From Streptomyces sp. Z26 (GTDB lineage: Bacteria > Actinomycetota > Actinomycetes > Streptomycetales > Streptomycetaceae): a stretch of DNA of 64,000 nucleotides. Position 1 is the first letter of the stretch; each line of letters starts with the position of its first letter. Shown in pieces: positions 26,286 to 34,957 of the stretch. The notes under the pieces are model-generated. The model was not told the origin of the DNA, made no database searches, and worked only from the letters and a program-made list of their open reading frames with translations. The translations under genes were made by a program, and so were the position numbers. The stretch spans positions 1,001,501-1,065,500 of the forward strand of contig NZ_RCHV01000002.1 in assembly GCF_003665095.1 (NCBI RefSeq). Reading direction: 5' to 3'.

Positions 26286-27737
26286 CTACTTGACGCCGAG
26301 CACCTGCTCCAGCGGGTCGATGGCGAAGTAGACGGCGAAGAGGGCCGCCGTGCCCCACAGCAGCCAGTGCACCTCACGCGCCTTGCCGAGGGACGCCTTG
26401 ATGACGACGTAGGCGATGAAGCCCGCGCCGATGCCGTTGGTGATGGAGTACGTGAACGGCATGACGACGATGGTCAGGAACGCGGGGACGGCCAACTCGT
26501 AGCGGTCCCAGTCGATGTGCTTGACCTGCGTCATCATCAGGAAGCCGACGGCGATGAGCGCCGGGGAGGCGGCCTGGAGCGGTACGAGCGTCAGCACCGG
26601 CGTGAAGAACAGGGCGAGACCGAAGAGGCCGCCGGTGACGAGGCTGGCGAGGCCCGTACGGGCGCCCTCGCCGACGCCCGCGGCGGACTCGATGTACGTG
26701 GTGGCGGACGACGAGGAGGAGGCGCCGCCCGCGACGGCCGCCGCGCCGTCGATGAGGAGGACGCGGCCGAGGCCGGGGACCTTGCCGCGTTCGTCGAGGA
26801 GTCCGGCCTCGGCGGTGACGCCGACGATGGTGCCCATCGTGTCGAAGAAGTCCGACAGGATGAGCGTGAACAGCAGCAGGACGACGGTCAGTACGCCGAC
26901 CTCCCCGAACGCGCCCAGCAGGTCGAAGTGTCCGAGCAGCCCGAAGTCGGGCGAGGCGACGGCGTTGTCGGGCAGGGCGGGCGAGGTGAGACCCCAGGAC
27001 TTGACGTCCGCGACCTCGTTGATGACGACGGAGACGACGGTCATCAGCACGATGCTGATGAGGATGGCGCCCTTCACCTGGCGGGCGAGGAGTACGAGCG
27101 TCAGCAGCACGCCGAGGCAGAAGACGAACATCGGCCAGCCCGTGAGGGTGCCGGTGCCGAGCTGTACGGGGACGGTGGTGCTCGCGGCGTCCGGGATGCG
27201 GGTGACGAAGCCCGCGTCCACGAAGCCGATGAAGGCGATGAAGAGGCCGATGCCGACGCTGATGGCCTGCTTGAGGGTCTGCGGGATGGCGTACATGATC
27301 GCCTCGCGCAGGCCGGTCATCACCAGCACGGTGATCAGCAGGCCCTCCAGCACCACGAGGCCCATGGCGTCGTCCCAGCTCATCTGGGGGGCGACCTGGA
27401 AGGCGACGACGGCGTTGATGCCGAGACCGGCGGCGAGGGCGAGCGGCAGGTTGCCGCCGACGCCCATGATGACGGTCATGACGGCCGCCACCAGGGCCGT
27501 GGCGGTGGCGAGTTGGGTGGCGTCGAGCTGCTCGCCGAACTTGTCCTCGGCGCCGCCGAGGATGATCGGGTTCAGCACCAGGATGTAGGCCATGGTGAAG
27601 AACGTGGCGAGCCCGCCGCGTACTTCACGAGCGGGCGTGGAGCCGCGCTCCCCGATGCGGAAGAACCGGTCGAGTGGGCCACCGGCCCCCGCGGGCGAGG
27701 GTTTGCGCGCCGCGCGTCGTGCCGTGCTGTTCTTCAT
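26286..27737 (-). CDS. AzgA-type purine permease (NCS2 superfamily)
   Basis: The 483-residue membrane protein has about 12-13 hydrophobic segments and AzgA-type motifs: GGLATFFTMAYILVLNPIILG, LAAGLGINAVVAF and LSDFFDTMGTIVGVTAEAGLLD. Members import adenine, guanine or hypoxanthine with protons. The ATG at 27737 begins MKNSTARRAARK; the longer frame upstream has no conserved residues. It has its own promoter and an unusually long leader of about 160 nt with competing hairpins, suggesting attenuation control. Confidence 0.92.
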   Translation of the reverse strand: MKNSTARRAARKPSPAGAGGPLDRFFRIGERGSTPAREVRGGLATFFTMAYILVLNPIILGGAEDKFGEQLDATQLATATALVAAVMTVIMGVGGNLPLALAAGLGINAVVAFQVAPQMSWDDAMGLVVLEGLLITVLVMTGLREAIMYAIPQTLKQAISVGIGLFIAFIGFVDAGFVTRIPDAASTTVPVQLGTGTLTGWPMFVFCLGVLLTLVLLARQVKGAILISIVLMTVVSVVINEVADVKSWGLTSPALPDNAVASPDFGLLGHFDLLGAFGEVGVLTVVLLLFTLILSDFFDTMGTIVGVTAEAGLLDERGKVPGLGRVLLIDGAAAVAGGASSSSSATTYIESAAGVGEGARTGLASLVTGGLFGLALFFTPVLTLVPLQAASPALIAVGFLMMTQVKHIDWDRYELAVPAFLTIVVMPFTYSITNGIGAGFIAYVVIKASLGKAREVHWLLWGTAALFAVYFAIDPLEQVLGVK

Positions 27738-27895
27738 GTCCGTGTCTCTCCTGCGCCTGCCGGTGCCGGTGGACCGCGGTCGTCTCCGCGCGGGGCGGTG
27801 CGACCGGCGGCGCTCCCGGCGGTGTGGGGGAATTGCGGAGGACGCCGCGGGTAGCACCTGTGGGGACCGAGCGGACAGGTGTACGGCACCTCGCG
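27738..27895 (-). promoter_or_regulatory. Long structured leader of the purine permease
   Basis: The predicted 5' leader carries AGGTG (rc 27887-27891), CACCTGT (rc 27875-27881) and ACAGGTG (rc 27855-27861). The middle segment can pair with either neighbour but not both. No purine riboswitch core was recognised. Confidence 0.4.
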
Positions 27896-27901
27896 AGCGC
27901 G

Positions 27902-27929
27902 ATCATACGTGCCGGGAAGCGTCCCGCAA
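27902..27929 (-). promoter_or_regulatory. Purine permease promoter
   Basis: TTGCGG (rc of 27924-27929) and TATGAT (rc of 27902-27907) are 16 bp apart on the minus strand; the -10 matches 5 of 6 consensus bases. Transcription should start near 27895. Confidence 0.6.
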
Positions 27930-28060
27930 TTGTGCTGAGGTATCCGATGGTTAACGGATTCGCTTCGCCCTCTGTCGCTTTCTACGAAATCCACGACGAC
28001 CTATCCCGCAAAACGGGATGCAGGCGACAGGGCCCCATGGAGTCGCCGCGCGGAACTCCA

Positions 28061-28066
28061 TACTCT
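28061..28066 (+). promoter_or_regulatory. -10 element of a leaderless XRE promoter
   Basis: TACTCT ends 6 nt before the GTG at 28073. No ribosome site precedes that GTG, so a leaderless mRNA is likely. Confidence 0.5.
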
Positions 28067-28072
28067 CGGCGC

Positions 28073-28750
28073 GTGTCCCCACCGATCCCCTTCAACGCGC
28101 GCGCCGCTCGCACCCTGCGCGAGAGACTCGGGATGGCGCCGGGTCATGTCGCGTACGGCATGCGCGCCTCGTACGGCCTGACGCACGTCTCCCCCGAACA
28201 CATCACCGCGTGGGAGCGCGGCTCCGCCCTCCCCACGGCGAGTGAACTGACCGCGCTGGCGGGCGCGTTGTGGTGCGCGCCGGGTGAACTGATGGGCCGT
28301 CCGCGTACGTTGGTCGAGCACCGGATGGCGCGCGGTATCGCCGCCGAGGACGTGGCGCGGGCGACCGGGGTGCCGCTCGACCGGTACCTCGCGATGGAGG
28401 AGGCCGGGCGCTGGACCGGCGACGAGCAGCAGTCCGAGAAGCTCGGCGCCCTGCTGGAGCTGCCCGCGCGGGACTTCATCACCGTCACGGGCATCGAGGA
28501 GGAGCTGGCGCGGCTGCTCACCGAGGCCGTGACCACGCGCTGGCAGGCCCACGCGCGCGCCATCGGGCGGCTGGTGGGCATGGACCGGCGGGAGCTGCGG
28601 GAGCCGTTGCGGGCGATGCAGAGCGAGTACCAGATCCTGATGACCGCCACCCTCACCAGAGCGGGTGGCGACACGGCGGCCGGGGAGGCCGGGCGGCGCT
28701 ACCTGACGGAGATCGTCGATCACTTCTGGTCCCAACTGCCCGAGTCCTAG
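28073..28750 (+). CDS. Helix-turn-helix (XRE-type) regulator
   Basis: The 225-residue protein begins VSPPIPFNARAARTLRERLGMAPGHVAYGM and has an atypical XRE helix-turn-helix with ITAWERGSALPTASELTALAGALWCAPGELMG. The C-terminal half is helical (LLELPARDFITV, ARAIGRLVGMDRRELREPLRAM) with no recognised sensor domain. A WERG motif and conserved CAPGEL segment mark it as a widespread Streptomyces regulator. The GTG at 28073 fits a leaderless transcript; an ATG at 28037 is an alternative but has no ribosome site. Confidence 0.85.
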   Translation: MSPPIPFNARAARTLRERLGMAPGHVAYGMRASYGLTHVSPEHITAWERGSALPTASELTALAGALWCAPGELMGRPRTLVEHRMARGIAAEDVARATGVPLDRYLAMEEAGRWTGDEQQSEKLGALLELPARDFITVTGIEEELARLLTEAVTTRWQAHARAIGRLVGMDRRELREPLRAMQSEYQILMTATLTRAGGDTAAGEAGRRYLTEIVDHFWSQLPES

Positions 28751-29255
28751 GGCCTGTCCGGCGCCTTCCGCCTCGGTCGCGGCGCCCGGCACGCACGTTC
28801 GCCGCGACCGCGACCGCGACCGCGAGCGATAAACGGACTCCACAATTCCGGGAATGTGCGCGATGGATATGCGCGCCGGGCGCGACGGGAATCACGCCAC
28901 TACGGGTCCGGAATTCCGCGGTGATCCACTACGACGGCAACGGCGCGCGCCCGTATCGGATATTCCCGCGCGGTACGGGACTTCCCACCCCACTCGCGGA
29001 ACACGGCATTCCTGCGAACACGGCCACGAACATTCAGGAACATCCAAGAGCGAACAGAAGTGAACACCGTGCGGAACTGACCGCGCCTCAATTCGGTGGC
29101 GCTTTCCACCACTTCACCGTCCGCCGAGCCACGCGTACCCCCCTCGCCTCGCAGCCAGGCCCGTACGGTGTCCTCCCGGAACAGCCCCCACTCCCGCTGG
29201 GGAAGGTACAACCACTGCCGCAGCGGCACCCGCATCCCGCTCTTCGGGCGGTCCA
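28751..29255. other. Low-coding, AT-richer region with repeats and a gene remnant
   Basis: About 500 bp without a secure gene. It contains a (CGCGAC)n microsatellite at about 28803-28827, an AT-richer block at 28830-29070 with six GAACA words, and on the minus strand a possible asparagine-synthetase remnant (28900-29256). GC content and codon regularity are lower than in the flanking genes. Confidence 0.6.
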
Positions 29256-29256
29256 C
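28900..29256 (-). pseudogene. Possible remnant of an asparagine synthetase-like C-terminus
   Basis: Beginning with GTG at 29256 (overlapping the zinc-ribbon stop as TAGTG), the frame reads VDRPKSGMRVPLRQW and later GLFREDTVRAWLRGEGG. These resemble the end of the ATP-pyrophosphatase domain of AsnB-type amidotransferases (RPKSGxxVPxxxW followed by a VRxWL segment). After about 40 residues the similarity fades into unrelated sequence. The rest of the enzyme is absent, so if genuine it is a fragment. It could also be chance. Confidence 0.3.
28999..29066 (+). repeat. GAACA repeat array
   Basis: GAACA occurs at 28999, 29016, 29028, 29038, 29052 and 29062. The last four form two 10-bp-spaced pairs repeated 24 bp apart, so several copies lie on the same helical face. 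Confidence 0.5.
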
Positions 29257-29609
29257 TACGGTCGCGGCGCGGGCGCCTGGCGCGGGTCCCGCTCCCCAGC
29301 CCTGCGGCTGAGCCGGGTCATGCCGATGACGAGCGCCGTCACGAGCGTGCCACCGACCGGCACGGCGAGCAGGATCGCCGCCCGCGTCGTGCCCACGACC
29401 CCGCCGAACACGGCGCTGAGGACCACCACGAGGAGCGCGGGCACGACGCAGGCGTCGAAGCGCGCGCCGGGGCCGGGGACGCGGTTGCGCGCCGCCGCAT
29501 ACCACAACTGGGCGTGCGCGTAACGCAGTTCGCGTCCGTCGCCGGGCTCGCACCGGCTGCCCGAACGGTCCGTGCGCTGAAGGCTCTTGTCGCAGTGCGG
29601 ACAGAACAC
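29256..29609 (-). CDS. Small zinc-ribbon membrane protein
   Basis: The 117-residue protein starts with a Cys motif FCPHCDKSL (with a later Cys, SRCEPGDG, possibly half of a broken ribbon), then RYAHAQLWYAAARNRV. Two adjacent hydrophobic helices follow (CVVPALLVVVLSAVFGGVV and AAILLAVPVGGTLVTALVIGM). The GTG at 29609 has an excellent GGAGGGG site 5 nt upstream, which decides the start. The normal fourth ribbon Cys is not visible, so zinc binding may be impaired. Function is unknown. Confidence 0.6.
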   Translation of the reverse strand: MFCPHCDKSLQRTDRSGSRCEPGDGRELRYAHAQLWYAAARNRVPGPGARFDACVVPALLVVVLSAVFGGVVGTTRAAILLAVPVGGTLVTALVIGMTRLSRRAGERDPRQAPAPRP

Positions 29610-30026
29610 CCGTCCCCTCCCCCGAGACCACTCCCCCGTACGCGCCTCGACGACGCGACCACGTCCCCGTACACGCGGTCGATCCCGACCGTGGAGGAGC
29701 CCACTGACAGCCGGGCGAAGTCCCACCGCCGTCCCACCCGACCCCCGCTGTCACCCGGGGTCTCCGGCCCCACCCCCGGTGGCCGCCCGGCCTTCCGTGG
29801 CCGATGCCGGGGGCACCCGCGGCCGGTGTCCGAACGGCGCGCCGAAGCCCCGCCCGTGCCACAGGCCGCCCGCCTCCCCCGGCACCCGTACCGACCAGGG
29901 CGGACGCGGACGCGGAGGCGGACCACGCGCGGGTCCGCCCGTCCGTGGCTGGTGACCATCGGACTGTTCACTCGTTTGGCTCGACAAGGCAGGTCCCGAC
30001 AGCATCAGCCTTTGGAGGGCGGTTCC
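29610..30026. other. Divergent intergenic region before the membrane-anchored sigma-like gene
   Basis: This 417-bp GC-rich region separates the zinc-ribbon gene from the 30027 gene. A strong ribosome site (GGAGGG, 30014-30019) serves the latter. No clear promoter hexamers and no supported gene were found; the long open frames across it are GC-driven. Confidence 0.55.
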
Positions 30027-32075
30027 ATGCCCGCGTCTCAGCGCGACTCAGCCAGGACCGGCAGACGACTCGCCCCCGACCAGGCCGAGTCGGCCCTCGT
30101 CGGGCACTACGGCCGGTGGGTGCGGCTGGCCTATCTCACGCTCCCCGCCGACCTCGGCAGGCACCGGCGGGTCCTCGCCGCCCACGGTCTCGTGCAGCGC
30201 GCGCTGCCCCGGGTCCGTTCCCCGAAGCCCGCGTCCCGGGTGCCGGGGCAGAGCCGGGGCACCCCGGCCGTGGCCCCGACCGGGGACGGTGCCCCCGACG
30301 ACGGCTCCACCGTGCTGCGCGAACGGGTCGTACGCGTCCTGCTCGCCTACGACACCGCCCCGTCCCGGTGGCCGTTCGGCCGCCGTGCGGCGCGCGGCCC
30401 CCGGACGGCGCTGCCCGTCGTCTGGGGTCTCCGCCTCTTCCCGCGCCCCGGCGGGCCGGAGGCGGCGGCGCTGGACCAGGCGCTCGCCCGGGTGCCCACC
30501 GCCGCGCGCGCCGCGTTCGTACTGCGGCACCTGGAGGGGCTGGACGACGGGGCGGTCCGCGCGGTGCTCGTCGCCGCGGGCGCGGCGGAGCCGGAGGCCG
30601 CGCTGCGCGTGTCGTACGGCCTCGACCGTACGCTCGGCGCGTCCGAGGACCTCGGTGAACTGCTGCGGGGCGCCGAGGAGTTCGACGCCTGCTCGCTCCG
30701 CGCCCGCCCCACCGACCTGCGTCGGCGGCGCCGCCGCTTCCGCCTCGCCCTGGCCGCCGCCGCGTGCGCCACCGCCGGGGCGGTGGCGGTGGGCACCGCC
30801 GTGGTCGGGCGCTCCGAGCCGCCCGCGCCGCGCGAGGCCCGCGTGCCGGGGCCGGAGCAGCTGGTGCACGCGTCGAACGACACGTGGGCGGACACCGCGA
30901 AGGTCGACTTCAGCGCGTGGCCCGCGCGCGGCTCCCGTACGTCCGACCGGGACCTGCTGGGCCGCGCCCTCGACACGTGGGCGGACCCGCCGTCGGACAC
31001 GCGCGTCACGACGTCGGCGGGCGCCCGTACGGAACCGGTCGCCGCGGGCGTGCGCCTGCTGTACGCGGGCGAGGTCGACGGCCGCGCCGTGGTGCTGCTG
31101 CACGCCCCCGAACGCCTCGTGCGCTACACCGAACCGACCTCCTCCGACGGCCGCCCCACCCTCGACTTCACCGAGGCCGACGGCGCCGACGTGACCACCG
31201 CCGCCGCCGTGGCCGTCAGCCGCGAGGACGGCCGCGCGCGCTACCTCACCGCGCCCTGGGTCGCGGAGGCGCAGACCCGCGACCTGCTGCGCCCGGACTC
31301 CCCCGGCGAGCCCCTGGACCGTACGTCCGACGGCGTCACCTCGCCCGTACCGCTGCCCCCGACGGCCGCCGGCACCGGCGGCGGCGGGTGCGACACGTGG
31401 CCGGTGCTGCAACTGCGGTCGTCCGTACGCATCGTGGAGAAGCACTCGTTCCTGCTGACCGACCTCGGCGGCGTCTCACCCGCCCACCTCACGTACACCC
31501 CGCTGCCCGACGGGGAGGTGCCGTCGCGGCAGCCGCGCGAGGCCACCGGCCCGGCGGCGCTGGGCGCGTGGGCGCGTACGGCCTGCGGGCTGGCGGAGCT
31601 GGACGCGCGGGACGTACGGGCGGTGAACGTCTGGGACTTCGCCGAGCAGGACCTGCCCGAGGACGGCGGCCGCGCGGTGTGGGCGTGCACGCGGGCCACG
31701 ACGTGGCGCGGGCCGGGCGAGATCCAGGTGCGGCTGCGTACACCCGCCGAGTCCCCGACGGAGCCCGCGCGGCTGGTGGCCGGGGACCGGGACACGGCCG
31801 CGTGCGGCCGGTTCGGGCAGCACCTGGTCGCGGGCACCGTGTGGGAGGGCGAGTCGGGGCGCCGCTACGCCCTGGCGGCGGGCAGCCGCGACGTCACGCG
31901 CGTCGCGCTGAGCGGGGCGGCGGAGGCGTCGGAGGACGGGCGCACCCTCCAGGAGCGGCTGCCCGCGGGCGACCCGCGGCCCCGCCTCTCCGCCGACCTG
32001 CGGGACGAGGAGGCACGGCCGGTGGTGTGCGCGTCCTGGACCGCCGGGTGCGACGGGGCGGACGGGCCCGGCTGA
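30027..32075 (+). CDS. One-pass membrane protein with sigma-region-4-like cytoplasmic part
   Basis: The 682-residue protein has a cytoplasmic N-terminus of about 235 residues. Within it, ALDQALARVPTAARAAFVLRHLEGLDDGAVRAVLVAAG resembles sigma factor region 4 of ECF type. A basic stretch RRRRRRF and one transmembrane helix (about 238-262) follow, then a 420-residue extracytoplasmic domain with several Cys (GGGGCDTW, RTACGLAE, VWACTRAT, TAACGRFG, VVCASWTAGC) that may form disulfides. The ATG at 30027 has GGAGGG 7 nt upstream. A role as a membrane-tethered transcription-like sensor is inference. A terminator separates it from convergent pgi. Confidence 0.75.
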   Translation: MPASQRDSARTGRRLAPDQAESALVGHYGRWVRLAYLTLPADLGRHRRVLAAHGLVQRALPRVRSPKPASRVPGQSRGTPAVAPTGDGAPDDGSTVLRERVVRVLLAYDTAPSRWPFGRRAARGPRTALPVVWGLRLFPRPGGPEAAALDQALARVPTAARAAFVLRHLEGLDDGAVRAVLVAAGAAEPEAALRVSYGLDRTLGASEDLGELLRGAEEFDACSLRARPTDLRRRRRRFRLALAAAACATAGAVAVGTAVVGRSEPPAPREARVPGPEQLVHASNDTWADTAKVDFSAWPARGSRTSDRDLLGRALDTWADPPSDTRVTTSAGARTEPVAAGVRLLYAGEVDGRAVVLLHAPERLVRYTEPTSSDGRPTLDFTEADGADVTTAAAVAVSREDGRARYLTAPWVAEAQTRDLLRPDSPGEPLDRTSDGVTSPVPLPPTAAGTGGGGCDTWPVLQLRSSVRIVEKHSFLLTDLGGVSPAHLTYTPLPDGEVPSRQPREATGPAALGAWARTACGLAELDARDVRAVNVWDFAEQDLPEDGGRAVWACTRATTWRGPGEIQVRLRTPAESPTEPARLVAGDRDTAACGRFGQHLVAGTVWEGESGRRYALAAGSRDVTRVALSGAAEASEDGRTLQERLPAGDPRPRLSADLRDEEARPVVCASWTAGCDGADGPG

Positions 32076-32099
32076 GCCCCGGACGCACCGGGACCCGAC

Positions 32100-32142
32100 C
32101 CGGGCCCGCCCGCCGCGCGTGACGCACGGCGGGCGGGCCCGG
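32100..32142. terminator. Bidirectional hairpin terminator
   Basis: A perfect 16-bp stem (32100-32115 with 32127-32142) encloses a small extra GCGT/ACGC stem. It lies between the convergent 30027 gene and pgi. Confidence 0.88.
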
Positions 32143-32153
32143 TGGCCGTCACC

Positions 32154-33842
32154 TCAGTCCGTACGGCCCCGCAGCTGCCGGTAGCGCGCCACCAGCGCCG
32201 CCGTCGACGCGTCCAGCCCGGCCACCTCGGCGCCCTCGGTGAGCGCGGGTTCGACGCGCTTGGCCAGCACCTTGCCCAGCTCGACTCCCCACTGGTCGAA
32301 GCTGTCGATGTCCCAGACCGCGCCCTGGACGAACACCTTGTGCTCGTACAGCGCGATCAACTGCCCCAGCACGGACGGCGACAGCTCGGTGGCGAGCACC
32401 GTCGTCGTCGGGTGGTCGCCGTGGAAGGTGCGGTGCGGCACCTGCTCCTCGGGAACGCCCTCCGCGCGCACCTCGTCGGCGGTCTTCCCGAACGCGAGGG
32501 CCTGGCCCTGCGCGAAGAGGTTGGCCATCAACAGGTCGTGCTGCGCGGCCAGTTCCGGGCCCAGCTCGTCGACGGGGCGGGCGAAGCCGATCAGGTCGGC
32601 GGGGATCATCCGGGTGCCCTGGTGCAGCAACTGGTAGTACGCGTGCTGCCCGTTGGTGCCCGGCGTGCCCCAGACGACGGGCCCGGTGTCCCAGTCGACG
32701 GGGCGCCCCTCGCGGTCCACGGACTTGCCGTTGGACTCCATGTCGAGCTGCTGGAGGTACGCGGTGAAGCGCGACAGGTAGTGCGAGTACGGCAGCACGG
32801 CGTGCGACTGCGCGTCGAAGAACCCGCCGTACCAGACGCCCAACAGGCCCAGCAGCAGCGGGGCGTTGGCCTCCGGCGGGGCCGTACGGAAGTGGTCGTC
32901 GACCAGGCGGAAACCGTCGAGGAGTTCACGGAAACGGTCGGGACCGATCGCGATCATCAGGGAGAGGCCGATCGCGGAGTCGAACGAGTAGCGCCCGCCG
33001 ACCCAGTCCCAGAACTCGAACATGTTGGCCGTGTCGATGCCGAAGCGCTCGACCTCCGGCCCGTTCGTCGACAGCGCCACGAAGTGCTTCGCCACGGCCG
33101 AGGCGTCGGCCCCGCCCAAGGACTCCAGCAGCCAGTTCTTCGCGGACGTCGCGTTGGTGATCGTCTCGATCGTCGTGAACGTCTTGGAGGCGACGATGAA
33201 CAGCGTCTCCGCCGCGTCCAGCCCGTGCAGCGCCTCGTGCAGGTCGGCGCCGTCCACGTTGGACACGAAACGGACGTCCAGGTCCCGCAGCGTGTACGGG
33301 AGCAGCGCCTCGTACGCCATCGCCGGTCCGAGGTCGGAGCCGCCGATACCGATGTTGACGACCGTACGGATGCGGGCGCCGGTGTGCCCGGTCCAGTCGC
33401 CGTCCCGGACCCGCGCGGCGAAACCGGCCATCCGGTCGAGTACGGCGTGGACGCCCGGGACGACGTTCTCCCCGTCGACCTCGACCACCGCGTCGCGCGG
33501 CGCGCGCAGCGCGGTGTGCAGCACGGCGCGGCCCTCGGTGACGTTGATCCGGTCGCCGCGGAACATGGCGTCCCGCAGCCCGGCCACGTCGGTCGCCGCC
33601 GCCAACTCCCGCAGCAGCGCCAGGGTCTCGTCGGTGACCAGGTGCTTGGAGTAGTCGAGGTACAGGTCACCGACCCGCACGGAGTACCGTTCGGCGCGCG
33701 CCGCGTCGCCGTCGAACAGCGCGCGCAGCCGCACCTCCCCCAGCTCCGCCCGGTGCCGGGCGAGCGCCTGCCACTCGGGCATCCGGTCGAGCGGGGTACG
33801 GCCCGCGGTCCCGCCTGCTGCGTCCGCTCCGTCAGCGTTCAT
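32154..33842 (-). CDS. pgi: Glucose-6-phosphate isomerase
   Basis: The 562-residue enzyme interconverts glucose 6-phosphate and fructose 6-phosphate. Conserved blocks are [63 protein letters not shown] and [17 protein letters not shown]. The ATG at 33842 has GAGGG 6 nt upstream; 16 extra codons upstream are less likely. It links glycolysis with the pentose phosphate operon 8 kb away. Confidence 0.96.
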   Translation of the reverse strand: MNADGADAAGGTAGRTPLDRMPEWQALARHRAELGEVRLRALFDGDAARAERYSVRVGDLYLDYSKHLVTDETLALLRELAAATDVAGLRDAMFRGDRINVTEGRAVLHTALRAPRDAVVEVDGENVVPGVHAVLDRMAGFAARVRDGDWTGHTGARIRTVVNIGIGGSDLGPAMAYEALLPYTLRDLDVRFVSNVDGADLHEALHGLDAAETLFIVASKTFTTIETITNATSAKNWLLESLGGADASAVAKHFVALSTNGPEVERFGIDTANMFEFWDWVGGRYSFDSAIGLSLMIAIGPDRFRELLDGFRLVDDHFRTAPPEANAPLLLGLLGVWYGGFFDAQSHAVLPYSHYLSRFTAYLQQLDMESNGKSVDREGRPVDWDTGPVVWGTPGTNGQHAYYQLLHQGTRMIPADLIGFARPVDELGPELAAQHDLLMANLFAQGQALAFGKTADEVRAEGVPEEQVPHRTFHGDHPTTTVLATELSPSVLGQLIALYEHKVFVQGAVWDIDSFDQWGVELGKVLAKRVEPALTEGAEVAGLDASTAALVARYRQLRGRTD

Positions 33843-33899
33843 CTGCACCCTCAAGCCGTTCTTCTCGTACGTGACACCAGCGCCGTCCAACCTAACGCG

Positions 33900-33947
33900 C
33901 GACGGCCCGGCCGTACGTCACCGCGGTGGCGTACGGCCGGGCCGTCG
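33900..33947 (-). terminator. Hairpin terminator after the rbpA-family gene
   Basis: A perfect 18-bp stem (33900-33917 with 33930-33947) has a loop that itself contains the palindrome CACCGCGGTG. It lies between the rbpA-like gene and pgi, both on the minus strand. Confidence 0.85.
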
Positions 33948-34034
33948 TCGGATGTTCAACCGGGGGTCCCCCGCCCGTGGGGCGGCGGCACGCGGCCGGA
34001 GCGGGCCGGGCCGGGCCGGGTCGTGGCCCGCGGG

Positions 34035-34370
34035 TCAGATCTCGCCGCGGAGCTTGGCGAGCGCCTCCGCGAGGATCGCCTCCCCGTCGGCGTCGCTGCG
34101 CCGCTCGCGGACGTACGCGAGGTGCGTCTTGTACGGTTCCGTACGCGGCGGGTCCGGCGGGTTCTCCCGGTCCGTCCCGGCCGGGAAGCCGCAGCGGGGG
34201 CAGTCCCACGTGTCGGGGACCTGCGCGTCGCCGGCGAAGCTCGGCTGGGTCTCGTGCCCGTTCGAGCACCAGAAGGAGATGCGCAGCCGCGGGGCTGACT
34301 CGCCCCGCTCGGCCTCCCCCATCGGCCCCGCTCCGACCCGGCTTCCCCGGATCGCGTTGCCACTTGCCAC
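34035..34370 (-). CDS. RbpA-family RNA polymerase-binding protein (probable paralogue)
   Basis: The 111-residue protein begins VASGNAIRGSRVGAGPMGEAERG, has a zinc-ribbon-like FWCSNGH...DTWDCPRCGFPAG and ends with PPRTEPYKTHLAYVRERRSDADGEAILAEALAKLRGEI. This sequence type is annotated as RbpA in Streptomyces, but differs from the well-studied RbpA, so it may be the second paralogue. RbpA stabilises the principal sigma factor on RNA polymerase. The GTG at 34370 follows GGGAG by 9 nt. Confidence 0.88.
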   Translation of the reverse strand: MASGNAIRGSRVGAGPMGEAERGESAPRLRISFWCSNGHETQPSFAGDAQVPDTWDCPRCGFPAGTDRENPPDPPRTEPYKTHLAYVRERRSDADGEAILAEALAKLRGEI

Positions 34371-34525
34371 GGTCGTAACTCCCTGCCTCACGGTGCTGCG
34401 GAGCATCCACGAGCGGCCCCGCTGCGGGCGCCCTGGTGTACGTAGGACCCAACGCACGTCCAGTGACCGGAGTTACTGCGTCGGCCGTGAACGCGAGGCC
34501 ATGATAGGCCGCGTACGGGGCCCGG

Positions 34526-34759
34526 TCAGTCGAACTTCATCAGCAGCCCGAGCACCACGATCACGGCGAACCAGGCGAGCGCGACGACGATCGTGATCCG
34601 GTCGAGGTTGCGCTCAGCGACCGAGGAACCACCGACCGACGACTGCATGCCGCCGCCGAACATGTCGGACAGGCCGCCGCCCTTCCCCTTGTGCATCAGC
34701 ACCAGCATCATCAGCAGGGCGCTGAGCACGATGAGGGCGATGGAGAACCCCAATTCCAC
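34526..34759 (-). CDS. secG: SecG, preprotein translocase subunit
   Basis: The 77-residue protein has two transmembrane helices (LGFSIALIVLSALLMMLVLMH and ITIVVALAWFAVIVVLGLLM) flanking HKGKGGGLSDMFGGGMQSSVGGSSVAERNLDR, the SecG signature. It joins SecY and SecE in the membrane. The GTG at 34759 is the expected start; the longer frame adds a non-conserved Arg-rich segment. It lies downstream of tpiA beyond a terminator, the usual actinobacterial order. Confidence 0.95.
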   Translation of the reverse strand: MELGFSIALIVLSALLMMLVLMHKGKGGGLSDMFGGGMQSSVGGSSVAERNLDRITIVVALAWFAVIVVLGLLMKFD

Positions 34760-34817
34760 GGCTGGACCAACTCTCTCGGACTGTCGTCGGACACGTACGG
34801 TCCGCACTTGCGGTGTG

Positions 34818-34846
34818 CGGGGGCCGGACACGGCGTCCGGCCCCCG
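34818..34846 (-). terminator. Hairpin terminator between tpiA and secG
   Basis: A perfect 12-bp stem CGGGGGCCGGAC with a 5-nt loop, placed after tpiA. secG therefore probably has its own promoter. Confidence 0.75.
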
Positions 34847-34957
34847 ACAGGGTACGACGAGTGGTCACCCGTCGTCACTCGCTCGCACGGGGGCTGTGTC
34901 CCCCGTCGCTCCTCGTTCCCTCCCGCCCCGGCGACGGGACGGGGTGCGGCCGGTCGG

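Larger units (their letters stand above)
27738..28072. other. Divergent permease/XRE intergenic region
   Basis: This 335-bp region holds the permease promoter and leader on its left side and the leaderless promoter of the XRE gene at its right end. The part from 27930 to 28030 is AT-richer than the surroundings and has no supported gene. Confidence 0.7.

Noticed and set aside
27738..27895. Classical purine riboswitch before the permease
   Set aside because: The conserved three-way junction sequences of the purine class are not visible; only short competing hairpins are seen.
28921..29523. Plus-strand 200-codon frame over the repeat region
   Set aside because: No ribosome site, no recognisable protein, and it runs antisense to the well-initiated zinc-ribbon gene.
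34371..34525. Sigma R promoter before the rbpA-family gene
   Set aside because: No GGAAT was found upstream on the minus strand, despite sigma R control of rbpA being known in Streptomyces.
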